Shown piece after piece: positions 1-4,992 of a stretch of DNA of 7,625 bases. The notes under the pieces were generated by a model, which saw only the letters and a list, made by a program, of their open reading frames with translations, did not search any database and was not told the DNA's origin. Position 1 is the stretch's first letter. The number at the start of each line of letters is the position of its first letter. Where the stretch lies: assembly GCA_017453705.1 (NCBI GenBank), contig JAFTEK010000160.1:1-7625 (forward strand), given 5' to 3'. The DNA is from Treponema sp. (lineage in GTDB: Bacteria; Spirochaetota; Spirochaetia; Treponematales; Treponemataceae). A program made the position numbers and the translations under genes.

Positions 1-253
1 ACTGCGGGTAAGTTCCAAAGGAGTATTCACCGGAGGAAGTCTCCTTTAGCGCGCCCAGTGACTCAAGGCTCTCTGCTTCCACAGGGCTGCTGGAAGAGCC
101 GGAGCTGGTGAGACTGGTGACTACAGGTTCGTCCGTGTAGTCATCATCGTCATCATCATCCGTGAAATCATAAGCAAAGACCATGCATAGGCTAAGTGAC
201 AAGGCCAAAACAGCCGCAATAAAAGACTTAATCGAAAACAGTTTCATTTCCAT
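1..253 (-). CDS. Secreted acidic protein, N-terminal part (runs off the left edge)
   Basis: Eighty-four codons are visible from ATG at 253 to the window edge. I do not recognise the family. Residues 4-27 form a signal peptide: Lys4, Lys9, a hydrophobic core and a V-F-A ending that fits signal peptidase I cleavage before Tyr28. Cys23 follows S-L-S-L, so an unorthodox spirochaete lipobox cannot be excluded. The mature part opens with seven consecutive Asp (residues 32-38), encoded by a GAT/GAC microsatellite, then a Ser/Thr/Pro-rich stretch, which suggests an exported flexible acidic region that might bind cations. The ATG at 253 is preferred because GGAG lies five bases upstream; an ATG two codons further in is the alternative. 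It lies 52 bases after ricT on the same strand, so it may be the last operon gene or have its own promoter. Confidence 0.65.
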   Translation of the reverse strand, partial: MEMKLFSIKSFIAAVLALSLSLCMVFAYDFTDDDDDDDYTDEPVVTSLTSSGSSSSPVEAESLESLGALKETSSGEYSFGTYPQ

Positions 254-262
254 AACAGCTCC

Positions 263-290
263 ATTATACCAGTAAAATATATTTTTGCAA
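263..290 (-). promoter_or_regulatory. Possible promoter of the secreted acidic protein
   Basis: On the minus strand TTGCAA (285-290) lies 16 bases from a perfect TATAAT (263-268) that is preceded by TGG, as in an extended -10. Transcription would start near 256, only about three bases before the ATG at 253, and would leave the GGAG ribosome site (259-262) outside the message. So either this promoter makes an essentially leaderless message, or the match is fortuitous in AT-rich DNA and the gene is served by read-through from ricT. Confidence 0.3.
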
Positions 291-305
291 TCGCAAATGG
301 GGGAA

Positions 306-1268
306 TCAGTCGTCTGGTGACTCAAATTCCCCTACATTCAGATCCAGCTTCCACTTGCCGCCAGTCTTTTTAAAGCATCCGGCTTGGACTTCCAGTACAC
401 GTCCGTCCGCCCCTGTAATCTGCAGCATCTTGGTTATGGCATTGACGGCGGTGACACGGAAGGCAGTGTCGTCCCAGAAGAACTTGGTTCCGTCTGGCGG
501 CATCCCCCTCTTTGCATCCTCGTATACCTTGCTCTCATAGCTCAGGCAGCAGAGCAGACGGCCGCACTGACCCGAAATCTTGGAGGAGTTCAAGCTGAGG
601 TTCTGCTCCTTTGCCATCCTTATGCTGACGGACGGAAGCTTCTCGCTTATGCAGTGGCAGCAGAAAGGCCGGCCGCAGATGCCCAGCCCGCCTGTAATCC
701 TGCTCTCGTCCCTGACACCTATCTGGCGCAGCTCAATGCGCATTTTAAACACTGCCACAAGGTCTTTTACAAGCTCGCGGAAATCAACGCGGCTGTCGCT
801 GGAAAAAAAGAAGAGGACTTTAGGCTCTCCCACAAGGAAGTGGATGGCGATAAGTTTCATCGCAAGGCCGTGCTTTTTTACCTTGTCGCGGAACACCTCC
901 CCGGCTTGCTGTACCTGTGACTCCAGCTCCTCGTACTTCTCGATGTCCTTGGGGGTCGCCAGGCGGATGACTTCCACCAAATCTGACGGCCTTATTCCCA
1001 CGGGATTCTCGCTCTTGCCCAAGTTCCGGGCCAGGTCGCTGCCGTAGCGGGTAGGCAGGAGCACACGGTCTCCCGGCTTGAGGGTCAGGTTCTTGGGTGC
1101 GGTTGCGTAGATGGCTTCGCTGGAATAGTCCAGCTTGAGCCTGTAGAGGGGGTGGGGAAAGACATAGCTGCCTCCCGCATAGTCCTCGTAGCCGTCCGCG
1201 TCAGAGTCTTCCAGCTCTTTTAGCTCGGCTTCGTCCTCGTCAGTCTCTGTCTCAAATATGTCAGACAT
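306..1268 (-). CDS. ricT: RicT/YaaT-like PSP1-domain protein
   Basis: The C-terminal half (about residues 135-260) is a PSP1 domain. It shows the family signature GICGRPFCCHC (196-206), then MAKEQNLSLN (218-227) and SGQCGRLLCCLSYE (232-245). Cysteines 198, 203, 204, 235, 240 and 241 match the conserved set; Cys206 is an additional nearby one. In Bacillus subtilis RicT works with RicA and RicF in an Fe-S-containing complex that affects mRNA processing by RNase Y and developmental signalling. Whether that role applies here is inference, since neither partner is in the window. Residues 1-33 are a strongly acidic tail, making the protein (320 aa) longer than I recall for Bacillus RicT. AAGGA sits about seven bases before the ATG. 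It is the last tightly spaced gene of the block, 23 bases after the DUF327 gene. In B. subtilis yaaR and yaaT are also near neighbours. Confidence 0.9.
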   Translation of the reverse strand: MSDIFETETDEDEAELKELEDSDADGYEDYAGGSYVFPHPLYRLKLDYSSEAIYATAPKNLTLKPGDRVLLPTRYGSDLARNLGKSENPVGIRPSDLVEVIRLATPKDIEKYEELESQVQQAGEVFRDKVKKHGLAMKLIAIHFLVGEPKVLFFFSSDSRVDFRELVKDLVAVFKMRIELRQIGVRDESRITGGLGICGRPFCCHCISEKLPSVSIRMAKEQNLSLNSSKISGQCGRLLCCLSYESKVYEDAKRGMPPDGTKFFWDDTAFRVTAVNAITKMLQITGADGRVLEVQAGCFKKTGGKWKLDLNVGEFESPDD

Positions 1269-1291
1269 ACGTTGTTCCTTACCTAAAAAAT

Positions 1292-1840
1292 TTACGTTGC
1301 CATAAGATCCACAAGCAGGCCTGAAATCTCTTCGATTCTGGCCAGCATTACCAGCGTATCCCGGTGTGATGAAATGAGCCAGCGGGCCATTTCGTCCAGC
1401 TTCTGGTTAATCACCTGTATCTGCACGTAATCGTTCAGCTTGAGGTGCCTTTTGGGGTTGGAGCGGTAGTGCTTCTTCTGAACCCGCTTGAAGTTGTACT
1501 TGACGATGTAGCGCATAAACTGCGTCACCTTCTTGCGGTAGTCAGCGAAGTTCTCCGGGGTCTGTCTGCTTTTCAGCTTTTCTGCGGCAATGTCGGCGGC
1601 ATCCTTCAGAAAGACAACGGCATCCGCGCTGTCCATCCCCACTATTTCCTTGGGCAATCCCGCTTCTTCCAGTTCCTTTTCTTCGTGCGAGCGTTGAAGG
1701 GCAGTAACAAAGGAACTCCGGGAGCTTTTCTTAATCTCCTCGTTCTTTTTGGCACGGAGCCTTTCTTGAGCACCCTGTAGCCCGGCAAAGTACAGCCCAG
1801 TGGAGTTGCTTACGTTGCCGCTTAAGCTGTCCATGTCCAT
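1292..1840 (-). CDS. DUF327 / YaaR-like protein
   Basis: A 182-residue cytoplasmic protein with no signal peptide or membrane segment. Residues about 98-180 carry the DUF327 core: a YRKKVTQFMRYIV helix (101-113), a basic linker rich in Lys, Arg and His (114-134), then a helix with INQKLDEMARWL (144-155) and a final IEEISGLLVDL (169-179). The N-terminal 60 residues are charged and low in complexity and may be disordered. The function of the family is not established. Its value here is contextual: the Bacillus homologue yaaR lies in the same cluster as yaaT (ricT), and here the two are adjacent. The start at 1840 is chosen because AGGAGG (1852-1857) lies 11 bases upstream; the second Met, two codons in, would lie too far from it. 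Confidence 0.85.
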   Translation of the reverse strand: MDMDSLSGNVSNSTGLYFAGLQGAQERLRAKKNEEIKKSSRSSFVTALQRSHEEKELEEAGLPKEIVGMDSADAVVFLKDAADIAAEKLKSRQTPENFADYRKKVTQFMRYIVKYNFKRVQKKHYRSNPKRHLKLNDYVQIQVINQKLDEMARWLISSHRDTLVMLARIEEISGLLVDLMAT

Positions 1841-1851
1841 TAGAAGAGAGG

Positions 1852-1857
1852 CCTCCT
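1852..1857 (-). promoter_or_regulatory. Ribosome binding site overlapping the bactofilin stop codon
   Basis: The full AGGAGG Shine-Dalgarno of the DUF327 gene shares bases with the TAG stop codon of bactofilin (1856-1858). This arrangement suggests translational coupling: ribosomes ending bactofilin uncover or re-use this site. The spacing to ATG, 11 bases, is a little long. Confidence 0.6.
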
Positions 1858-2272
1858 AGCTTCGGAATGCCTTTGCGCTTATGGCCTTGGCGTTTTGCCA
1901 GCGTTCCGAGGCCGCGCTGTAAGCCGCATCATCTTTTAGAGAGATGCAGTGCCCGTCAAACACGACATCCCCGTCTGTCTTGAAATTGTGGGTCTGCACG
2001 TCGCCCATCACGACAGAACTGTGAGCCAGGTGTACTCCCTCTGGTGCCCAGATGTCACCCAGAACTATGCCTGAGACCGTTACTGAGCGGGCTGTTATGT
2101 TGCCCCGTATCCTGGCTTTCTCGCCGACTATAACCGCCCCGCTGCACTCCAGGTTGCCGTCAATGTCACCGTCCACACGCATAAAGCCTGTAATCCGCAC
2201 GTTTCCACGGATTGAAGAGCCGACATTCAGGAGGTTGTTTATGGAAGCATCTTCTGGGCTGAAAATAGACAT
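1856..2272 (-). CDS. Bactofilin (cytoskeletal polymer protein)
   Basis: A 138-residue bactofilin (DUF583 family). After a short N-terminal tail come repeating beta-helix strands from about residue 16 to 112, with the typical opening NVGSSIRGNVRITG (16-29) and MRVDGDIDGNL (31-41). Regularly spaced Gly and Val/Ile positions continue through VIVGEKARIRGNITA and SVTVSGIVLGDI. The C-terminal tail (about 113-138) is polar and Ala-rich. Bactofilins polymerise without nucleotide into filaments, usually at the inner face of the membrane, and commonly recruit cell-wall enzymes. The gene begins three bases after the M23 peptidase stop and has no clear Shine-Dalgarno of its own, so translation is probably coupled to the peptidase. 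Bactofilin next to an M23 peptidase is a recurrent pairing, for example ccmA with csd1 in Helicobacter pylori, so a role in cell shape is likely. Confidence 0.92.
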   Translation of the reverse strand: MSIFSPEDASINNLLNVGSSIRGNVRITGFMRVDGDIDGNLECSGAVIVGEKARIRGNITARSVTVSGIVLGDIWAPEGVHLAHSSVVMGDVQTHNFKTDGDVVFDGHCISLKDDAAYSAASERWQNAKAISAKAFRS

Positions 2273-2275
2273 GGG

Positions 2276-3289
2276 CTACTTTATGTTGATATACTTGGCG
2301 GGATCTACAACGGAAGAACCTATGTGAACCTCATAGTGCAAGTGCGGGCCGGTCGTTATTCCTGTGTTGCCTATTGTTCCGATTACCTGTCCCTGTGTAA
2401 CGTCATCGCCCTTTCGGACTCGGATTGTGTTAAGGTGGGCATAGCGGGTGTAGATTCCGTACTTGTGCTTTATGATTATGGAAAGTCCGAAGGTGTTGTC
2501 ATTGCCCACTGATACAATCTGGCCGTTTGCCGTCGCAACCACCGGGTCGCCAGACCGCCATGTGCTGAAGTCCGTTCCCTTGTGAATGTACCACTGTTTT
2601 GTAATCGGGTGGACTTGCTGTCCAAACGCCATTGATATATGGCCGATTCCGTTCTTCACGGGCCAGACGTTGGGGATGTCGGTGAAGAGCGAACTCTGGT
2701 TTTCCAGCATCTTGCCTATTTCTTCGACTGGTTGAACCGCACTGTCCAGATATGCGGTCAGCTGCTTTACGTCCTGTGTTTCCTGCAGGGAACCTGCCGC
2801 CAAGTCCTGCCTGCTGAATAGCGAGGACAAGTCTCCGTTGCCGGTCACGCCTTCCATGTTGGCTCCGCCATCGCTTATTCCCAACAGGGAGAGGGTGGTG
2901 GAAAGGGATGCCTGGAAACGTCGGGCGCTCTTGAGCAGGTTGTCGTTCTCATCACGAAGTTCATCGAGCGATGCGAGCGTCTCACGGTTTTCCGCCCTGA
3001 GCCGCCTGTTTTCCAGCTCGCTGCCAATAGCCCTTATGTTGAAGTAAACGAAGGAACCGGTTATGCCCGCCAGCATGATAAAACCGAGTATCATTGCAAA
3101 AACGTTGGTCTGTATGCTGAAAGCCCTGCCGTTGGAATGGGGCACGAGCATGACAGTGATTTTTTCGTCAAAAATGTGGAAAAGCCTTGCTAGACCGCGG
3201 CCAATAATAGAGAAAAAGCCCCCGACCCCTTCGTATATACGAGTGACGAAGTTTCTCTCAAAGTTTTTATATCTTCTCGTGCGGGCCAC
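2276..3289 (-). CDS. Membrane-anchored M23 (LytM-type) peptidoglycan endopeptidase
   Basis: A 337-residue bitopic protein. Residues 1-60 are a basic, probably cytoplasmic tail; about 62-84 form one membrane helix (IQTNVFAMILGF onward); about 87-125 are charged and heptad-like, probably coiled coil; about 126-205 are a linker. An M23 domain follows from about 208. The metal site is complete: HKGTD gives His236 and Asp240, HLHYE gives His316 and His318, and YAHL supplies His285. M23 enzymes cut peptide cross-links in peptidoglycan; here the active domain would be periplasmic. The long cytoplasmic tail could contact the bactofilin encoded next, as proposed for similar pairs in other bacteria. 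The start is GTG at 3289, with AAGGAG eight bases upstream, and the downstream reading frame supports it. It is the first gene of the operon. Confidence 0.93.
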   Translation of the reverse strand: MARTRRYKNFERNFVTRIYEGVGGFFSIIGRGLARLFHIFDEKITVMLVPHSNGRAFSIQTNVFAMILGFIMLAGITGSFVYFNIRAIGSELENRRLRAENRETLASLDELRDENDNLLKSARRFQASLSTTLSLLGISDGGANMEGVTGNGDLSSLFSRQDLAAGSLQETQDVKQLTAYLDSAVQPVEEIGKMLENQSSLFTDIPNVWPVKNGIGHISMAFGQQVHPITKQWYIHKGTDFSTWRSGDPVVATANGQIVSVGNDNTFGLSIIIKHKYGIYTRYAHLNTIRVRKGDDVTQGQVIGTIGNTGITTGPHLHYEVHIGSSVVDPAKYINIK

Positions 3290-3350
3290 GGGGAAATCTC
3301 CTTATATCTAAAACAGCCTTTTACAGCCATTATACTCTTAATCTTCTTGT

Positions 3351-3379
3351 ATAGTAGCAGGTTGCCGACAAATAATCAA
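3351..3379 (-). promoter_or_regulatory. Probable promoter of the M23-bactofilin operon
   Basis: On the minus strand TTGATT (3374-3379) is separated by exactly 17 bases from TACTAT (3351-3356), which is preceded by TGC as in an extended -10. Transcription would start near 3344, giving a leader of about 55 bases before the GTG start. A second TATAAT at 3329-3334 lacks a convincing -35 box and is a weaker alternative. Confidence 0.6.
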
Positions 3380-3396
3380 GGGCAAGCCGAATTCAT

Positions 3397-3425
3397 TTGA
3401 CAGGAAAACCCTGCTATGATAGAAT
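3397..3425 (+). promoter_or_regulatory. Strong sigma-70-type promoter for the candidate ncRNA
   Basis: A perfect TTGACA (3397-3402) lies 17 bases before TAGAAT (3420-3425), among the best promoter matches in the window. An overlapping TGCTATGAT (3412-3420) is an alternative -10 but is too close to the -35 box. The start would be near 3432. No coding region or ribosome site follows for about 470 bases. The promoter is back-to-back with the M23 operon promoter, the two -35 boxes being 17 bases apart. Confidence 0.65.
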
Positions 3426-3431
3426 ATCGGA

Positions 3432-3718
3432 AATAGGGGTGTGATATTTTATCCAGAAGCTTGTTTTTTAATGGGCATTTGGATAAAAATTAACGATAGA
3501 GCTGTTTGGAAACTGGCTTGGGCAACGCCAGCGGCTTCTCTGCCAGTGCAGTTTTCCAAACAGCAAGCGAAAGGGACTGCATTTTTGTAAGGCTTTAGCC
3601 CGAAAAAATGCCAGACTAGGGAAAAACAACCGGGTTTTATCACTAGTCCAATAGACTCAATGAATGTAGGGAATCTTGACGCTGACAGCAGCGGGTCGGG
3701 ATGCCCTACTTTATTTTT
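3432..3718 (+). ncRNA. Candidate structured non-coding RNA, unknown family
   Basis: Between a near-consensus promoter and a terminator-like hairpin lie about 290 bases with no credible reading frame but a chain of stem-loops. TTTTATCC (3447-3454) pairs with GGATAAAA (3481-3488). GCTGTTTGGAAACTG (3501-3515) pairs with 3549-3564, with one bulged base. GCATTTTT (3579-3586) pairs with AAAAATGC (3604-3611) and encloses GGCT/AGCC. GACTAG (3614-3619) pairs with CTAGTC (3643-3648) and encloses AAAAC/GTTTT. I looked for hallmarks of SRP RNA, RNase P RNA, tmRNA and 6S RNA and found none. It could instead be a long structured tatD leader or a cluster of dispersed palindromic repeats. The end points are estimates. 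Confidence 0.35.
3666..3718 (+). terminator. Terminator-like hairpin ending the candidate ncRNA
   Basis: GTAGGG (3666-3671) pairs with CCCTAC (3704-3709). Inside, GCTG (3681-3684) pairs with CAGC (3689-3692) over a four-base loop, flanked by GAC/GTC. The stem runs directly into a T-rich stretch (3710-3718, interrupted by one A). The long, partly open stem makes it an imperfect intrinsic terminator. Confidence 0.45.
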
Positions 3719-3729
3719 GTTTGAGGGAA

Positions 3730-3780
3730 CCTCGAAAAATTGCGTTTTGCGCATTTTTCTGAGGTAACTCTGAAAATGCG
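3730..3780. repeat. Overlapping alternative hairpins sharing one arm
   Basis: The segment from 3750, CGCATTTTTCTGAG, can pair with the upstream arm CCTCGAAAAATTGCG (from 3730) or with the downstream arm CTCTGAAAATGCG (ending at 3780). The two folds exclude each other. This is the geometry of an attenuator or switch, but equally of tandem inverted copies of one short palindromic repeat. Confidence 0.5.
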
Positions 3781-3810
3781 ATGTCGTAAGTCGCGATATT
3801 ACATGTGACT

Positions 3811-3829
3811 GGCCTTGCAAGCAAGGCTT
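3811..3829 (+). repeat. 19-base palindromic element, left copy
   Basis: The sequence GGCCTTGCAAGCAAGGCTT contains a 7-base self-complementary core, GCCTTGC/GCAAGGC, around AA. Its exact reverse complement occurs at 4741-4759 on the other side of tatD. The copies therefore form an inverted pair enclosing the gene and about 910 bases. Confidence 0.8.
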
Positions 3830-3834
3830 ACGAC

Positions 3835-3887
3835 TCGAAGGCAATCTCTAAAAACGGGGCTTGCCCAGTTTTTAGAGATGCCCTTGA
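3835..3887. repeat. TCTCTAAAAA hairpin element, copy 1
   Basis: ATCTCTAAAAAC (3844-3855) and GTTTTTAGAGAT (3868-3879) form a perfect 12-base stem. It is extended inward by GGG/CCC over a five-base loop and outward, with small bulges, to about 3835 and 3887. The right arm continues into TGCCC. A related element with the same arms and the same TGCCC follows the rpn-like gene at 7262-7334. It does not end in a T tract, so it is not a standard terminator. Confidence 0.7.
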
Positions 3888-3905
3888 CTTATAGCGAGGA
3901 AAGAG

Positions 3906-4697
3906 ATGCGTTTTTTTGATACCCACGCCCACATAGGGCTCTTGTTCGAGGATCCGATAAAGCAGTACCGTGCCATCAAGGAGGCGGAGCTGGCGGGAGT
4001 GACAAGGATTGTCTCCATAAACAACAGCCTGCATGACTTTAGGAAGGAATACGTCCTGCTCAAGACCAAGAAGGGAATCTTCCATGCGGTGGGGGTAAGT
4101 CCTGCCGAAGTCGTCGCTCCGGGGGATGATTGGCGTAATATAATAGAAGAAAGTGTTAAACTGCCCAAGGTTGTCGCGATTGGGGAAACAGGGCTGGACT
4201 ACGAGAAGCAGTATGGTGACAAGCGCAGCCAGATAGAGCTCTTTATTTCCCAGCTGGAGATGGCGCAGAGCCTGGATAAGCCTGTCATCATACACAACCG
4301 TGGGGCGGGCAAGGACATATACGAGATTCTGCGCGACCGCATTCCCAGCAAGGGGGCTGTGTTCCACTGCTACAGCGAGAACGCGGAGTATGCCCAGCAG
4401 TGCCTGGACGCGGGGCTGGATGTGTATTTTTCCTTTGCGGGCAACTTGACCTACCGCAACGCCCAGAACTTGCACGAGACTGTGCTCAACATTCCTGTTG
4501 ACCGCATTTTGATAGAAACGGAAAGCCCCTTCATGGTTCCCGCCAAGTTCCGGGGTAAAAGAACGATGCCGTCCTTCCTGCCTGCCACGGCGGAATTCCT
4601 TGCCCAGATGCTACAGATGGACTTGGAAGCCCTTTCCTCCCAGCTATGGGCCAATTCCTGCAAAATATTTGGCCTGAACGAGGAGGACACGGAGTAA
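3906..4697 (+). CDS. tatD: TatD-family metal-dependent hydrolase (putative DNase)
   Basis: A 263-residue cytoplasmic TIM-barrel hydrolase of normal family length. Motifs in order: DTHAH (5-9, metal ligands His7 and His9), GETGLDY (93-99, Glu94), IIHNRGA (128-134, His130), FHCYSE (153-158, His154), IETESP (203-208) and RGKR (216-219). TatD enzymes are metal-dependent nucleases or phosphoesterases linked to DNA repair and degradation. The striking point is IETESP: the usual motif is TDSP or TDAP, so a strictly conserved acidic active-site position (residue 206) is Glu instead of Asp. The other visible ligands are intact, so it may be active with altered geometry. The start is supported by AGGA five to six bases upstream and by the DTHAH motif at the very N-terminus. 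The gene stands alone and converges on the metal-binding protein gene. It could equally be a TatD paralogue rather than the main copy. Confidence 0.92.
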   Translation: MRFFDTHAHIGLLFEDPIKQYRAIKEAELAGVTRIVSINNSLHDFRKEYVLLKTKKGIFHAVGVSPAEVVAPGDDWRNIIEESVKLPKVVAIGETGLDYEKQYGDKRSQIELFISQLEMAQSLDKPVIIHNRGAGKDIYEILRDRIPSKGAVFHCYSENAEYAQQCLDAGLDVYFSFAGNLTYRNAQNLHETVLNIPVDRILIETESPFMVPAKFRGKRTMPSFLPATAEFLAQMLQMDLEALSSQLWANSCKIFGLNEEDTE

Positions 4698-4701
4698 TAG
4701 G

Positions 4702-4730
4702 CCTGCGGGGAAACTACGTTTCCGCACAGG
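4702..4730. repeat. Short hairpin just after tatD
   Basis: Thirteen-base arms (4702-4714 and 4718-4730) match at 11 positions around a TAC loop, starting five bases after the tatD stop. No T tract follows, so it may stabilise the 3' end of the message rather than terminate it. Confidence 0.5.
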
Positions 4731-4740
4731 TGACGAGCCC

Positions 4741-4759
4741 AAGCCTTGCTTGCAAGGCC
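4741..4759 (-). repeat. 19-base palindromic element, right copy
   Basis: An exact reverse complement of the element at 3811-3829. It is followed by CAATCGCTAAAA, with GGGCGATT a little further on. This recalls the CAATCTCTAAAA start of the hairpin that follows the left copy, so the two flanks of tatD share a composite organisation. Confidence 0.8.
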
Positions 4760-4794
4760 AATCGCTAAAATAGGGCGATTTTGGACATAAAACG

Positions 4795-4831
4795 AAAAAG
4801 GCGGCTATGGTTTGACCATGCCGTCTTTTTT
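4795..4831. terminator. Intrinsic terminator, probably bidirectional
   Basis: The sequence from AAAAAGGCGGC to the T6 run after GCCGTC forms a stem of about 16 pairs around a TTG loop, with one T bulge and one G-U pair when read on the plus strand. T6 follows on the plus strand and a T-rich run on the minus strand. It sits between the convergent tatD and metal-binding protein genes and can end both transcripts. Confidence 0.85.
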
Positions 4832-4912
4832 ATGGTTTAAATACTAGGGGCAGTTTCAAAAGTCTCAGTAACGTGCACGTAGCACTGGGTGCAAGCACCG
4901 CTCCGAAATTCG

Positions 4913-4947
4913 CAAAGTTTCGTAACACAAAGGGTTACGAAACTTTG
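4913..4947. repeat. Perfect 14-base-pair hairpin
   Basis: CAAAGTTTCGTAAC (4913-4926) and its exact reverse complement (4934-4947) flank a seven-base loop. No T tract follows on either strand. Just before it lie the 10-base palindrome ACGTGCACGT (4871-4880) and GGTGC-AA-GCACC (4888-4899). The whole stretch 4850-4950 resembles a dispersed palindromic repeat more than a terminator. Confidence 0.75.
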
Positions 4948-4949
4948 AT

Positions 4950-4992
4950 GGGAAACGCTGATTAATGTCTCCTATATTGAAAAGCGTTTCCC
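4950..4992. repeat. Hairpin abutting the stop codon of the metal-binding protein gene
   Basis: GGGAAACGCT (4950-4959) and AGCGTTTCCC (4983-4992) form a perfect 10-base stem with a 23-base AT-rich loop. The right arm shares one base with the TAG stop of the minus-strand gene. There is no T tract; the likely terminator lies further on at 4795-4831. It may protect the 3' end of the transcript. Confidence 0.6.

Larger units (their letters stand above)
3719..3905. other. Palindrome-rich, gene-free stretch before tatD
   Basis: Together with the promoters and candidate RNA to its left, this completes a gene-free gap from 3290 to 3905. It holds two overlapping alternative hairpins (3730-3780), an 8-base inverted repeat GTCGTAAG/CTTACGAC (3783-3790 and 3827-3834), a 19-base palindromic element (3811-3829) and a long hairpin (3835-3887). 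Only about 18 bases separate that last hairpin from the tatD start. I found no convincing promoter right next to tatD, so its transcript may begin upstream and include these structures. Confidence 0.6.

Noticed and set aside
355..1047. Plus-strand open frames over ricT
   Set aside because: They are antisense to a gene with an unmistakable PSP1 cysteine signature; no ribosome site or homology.
3432..3718. Known housekeeping RNA (SRP, RNase P, tmRNA, 6S)
   Set aside because: I saw none of the conserved core sequences, such as an SRP GGAAG tetraloop-stem region, the RNase P P4 strands or a tRNA-like tmRNA end. Only a covariance-model search could exclude a very divergent form.
3449..3844. 131-codon minus-strand open frame in the gap before tatD
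   Set aside because: It runs through several hairpins and the T-rich terminator region, is rich in Cys, Phe and Ser, lacks a convincing ribosome site and resembles no family I know. It is better explained as an open frame created by structured or repeat DNA.
3828..4690. Minus-strand open frames (215, 98 and 79 codons) over tatD
   Set aside because: They are shadows of the well-supported tatD frame with its complete motif series.
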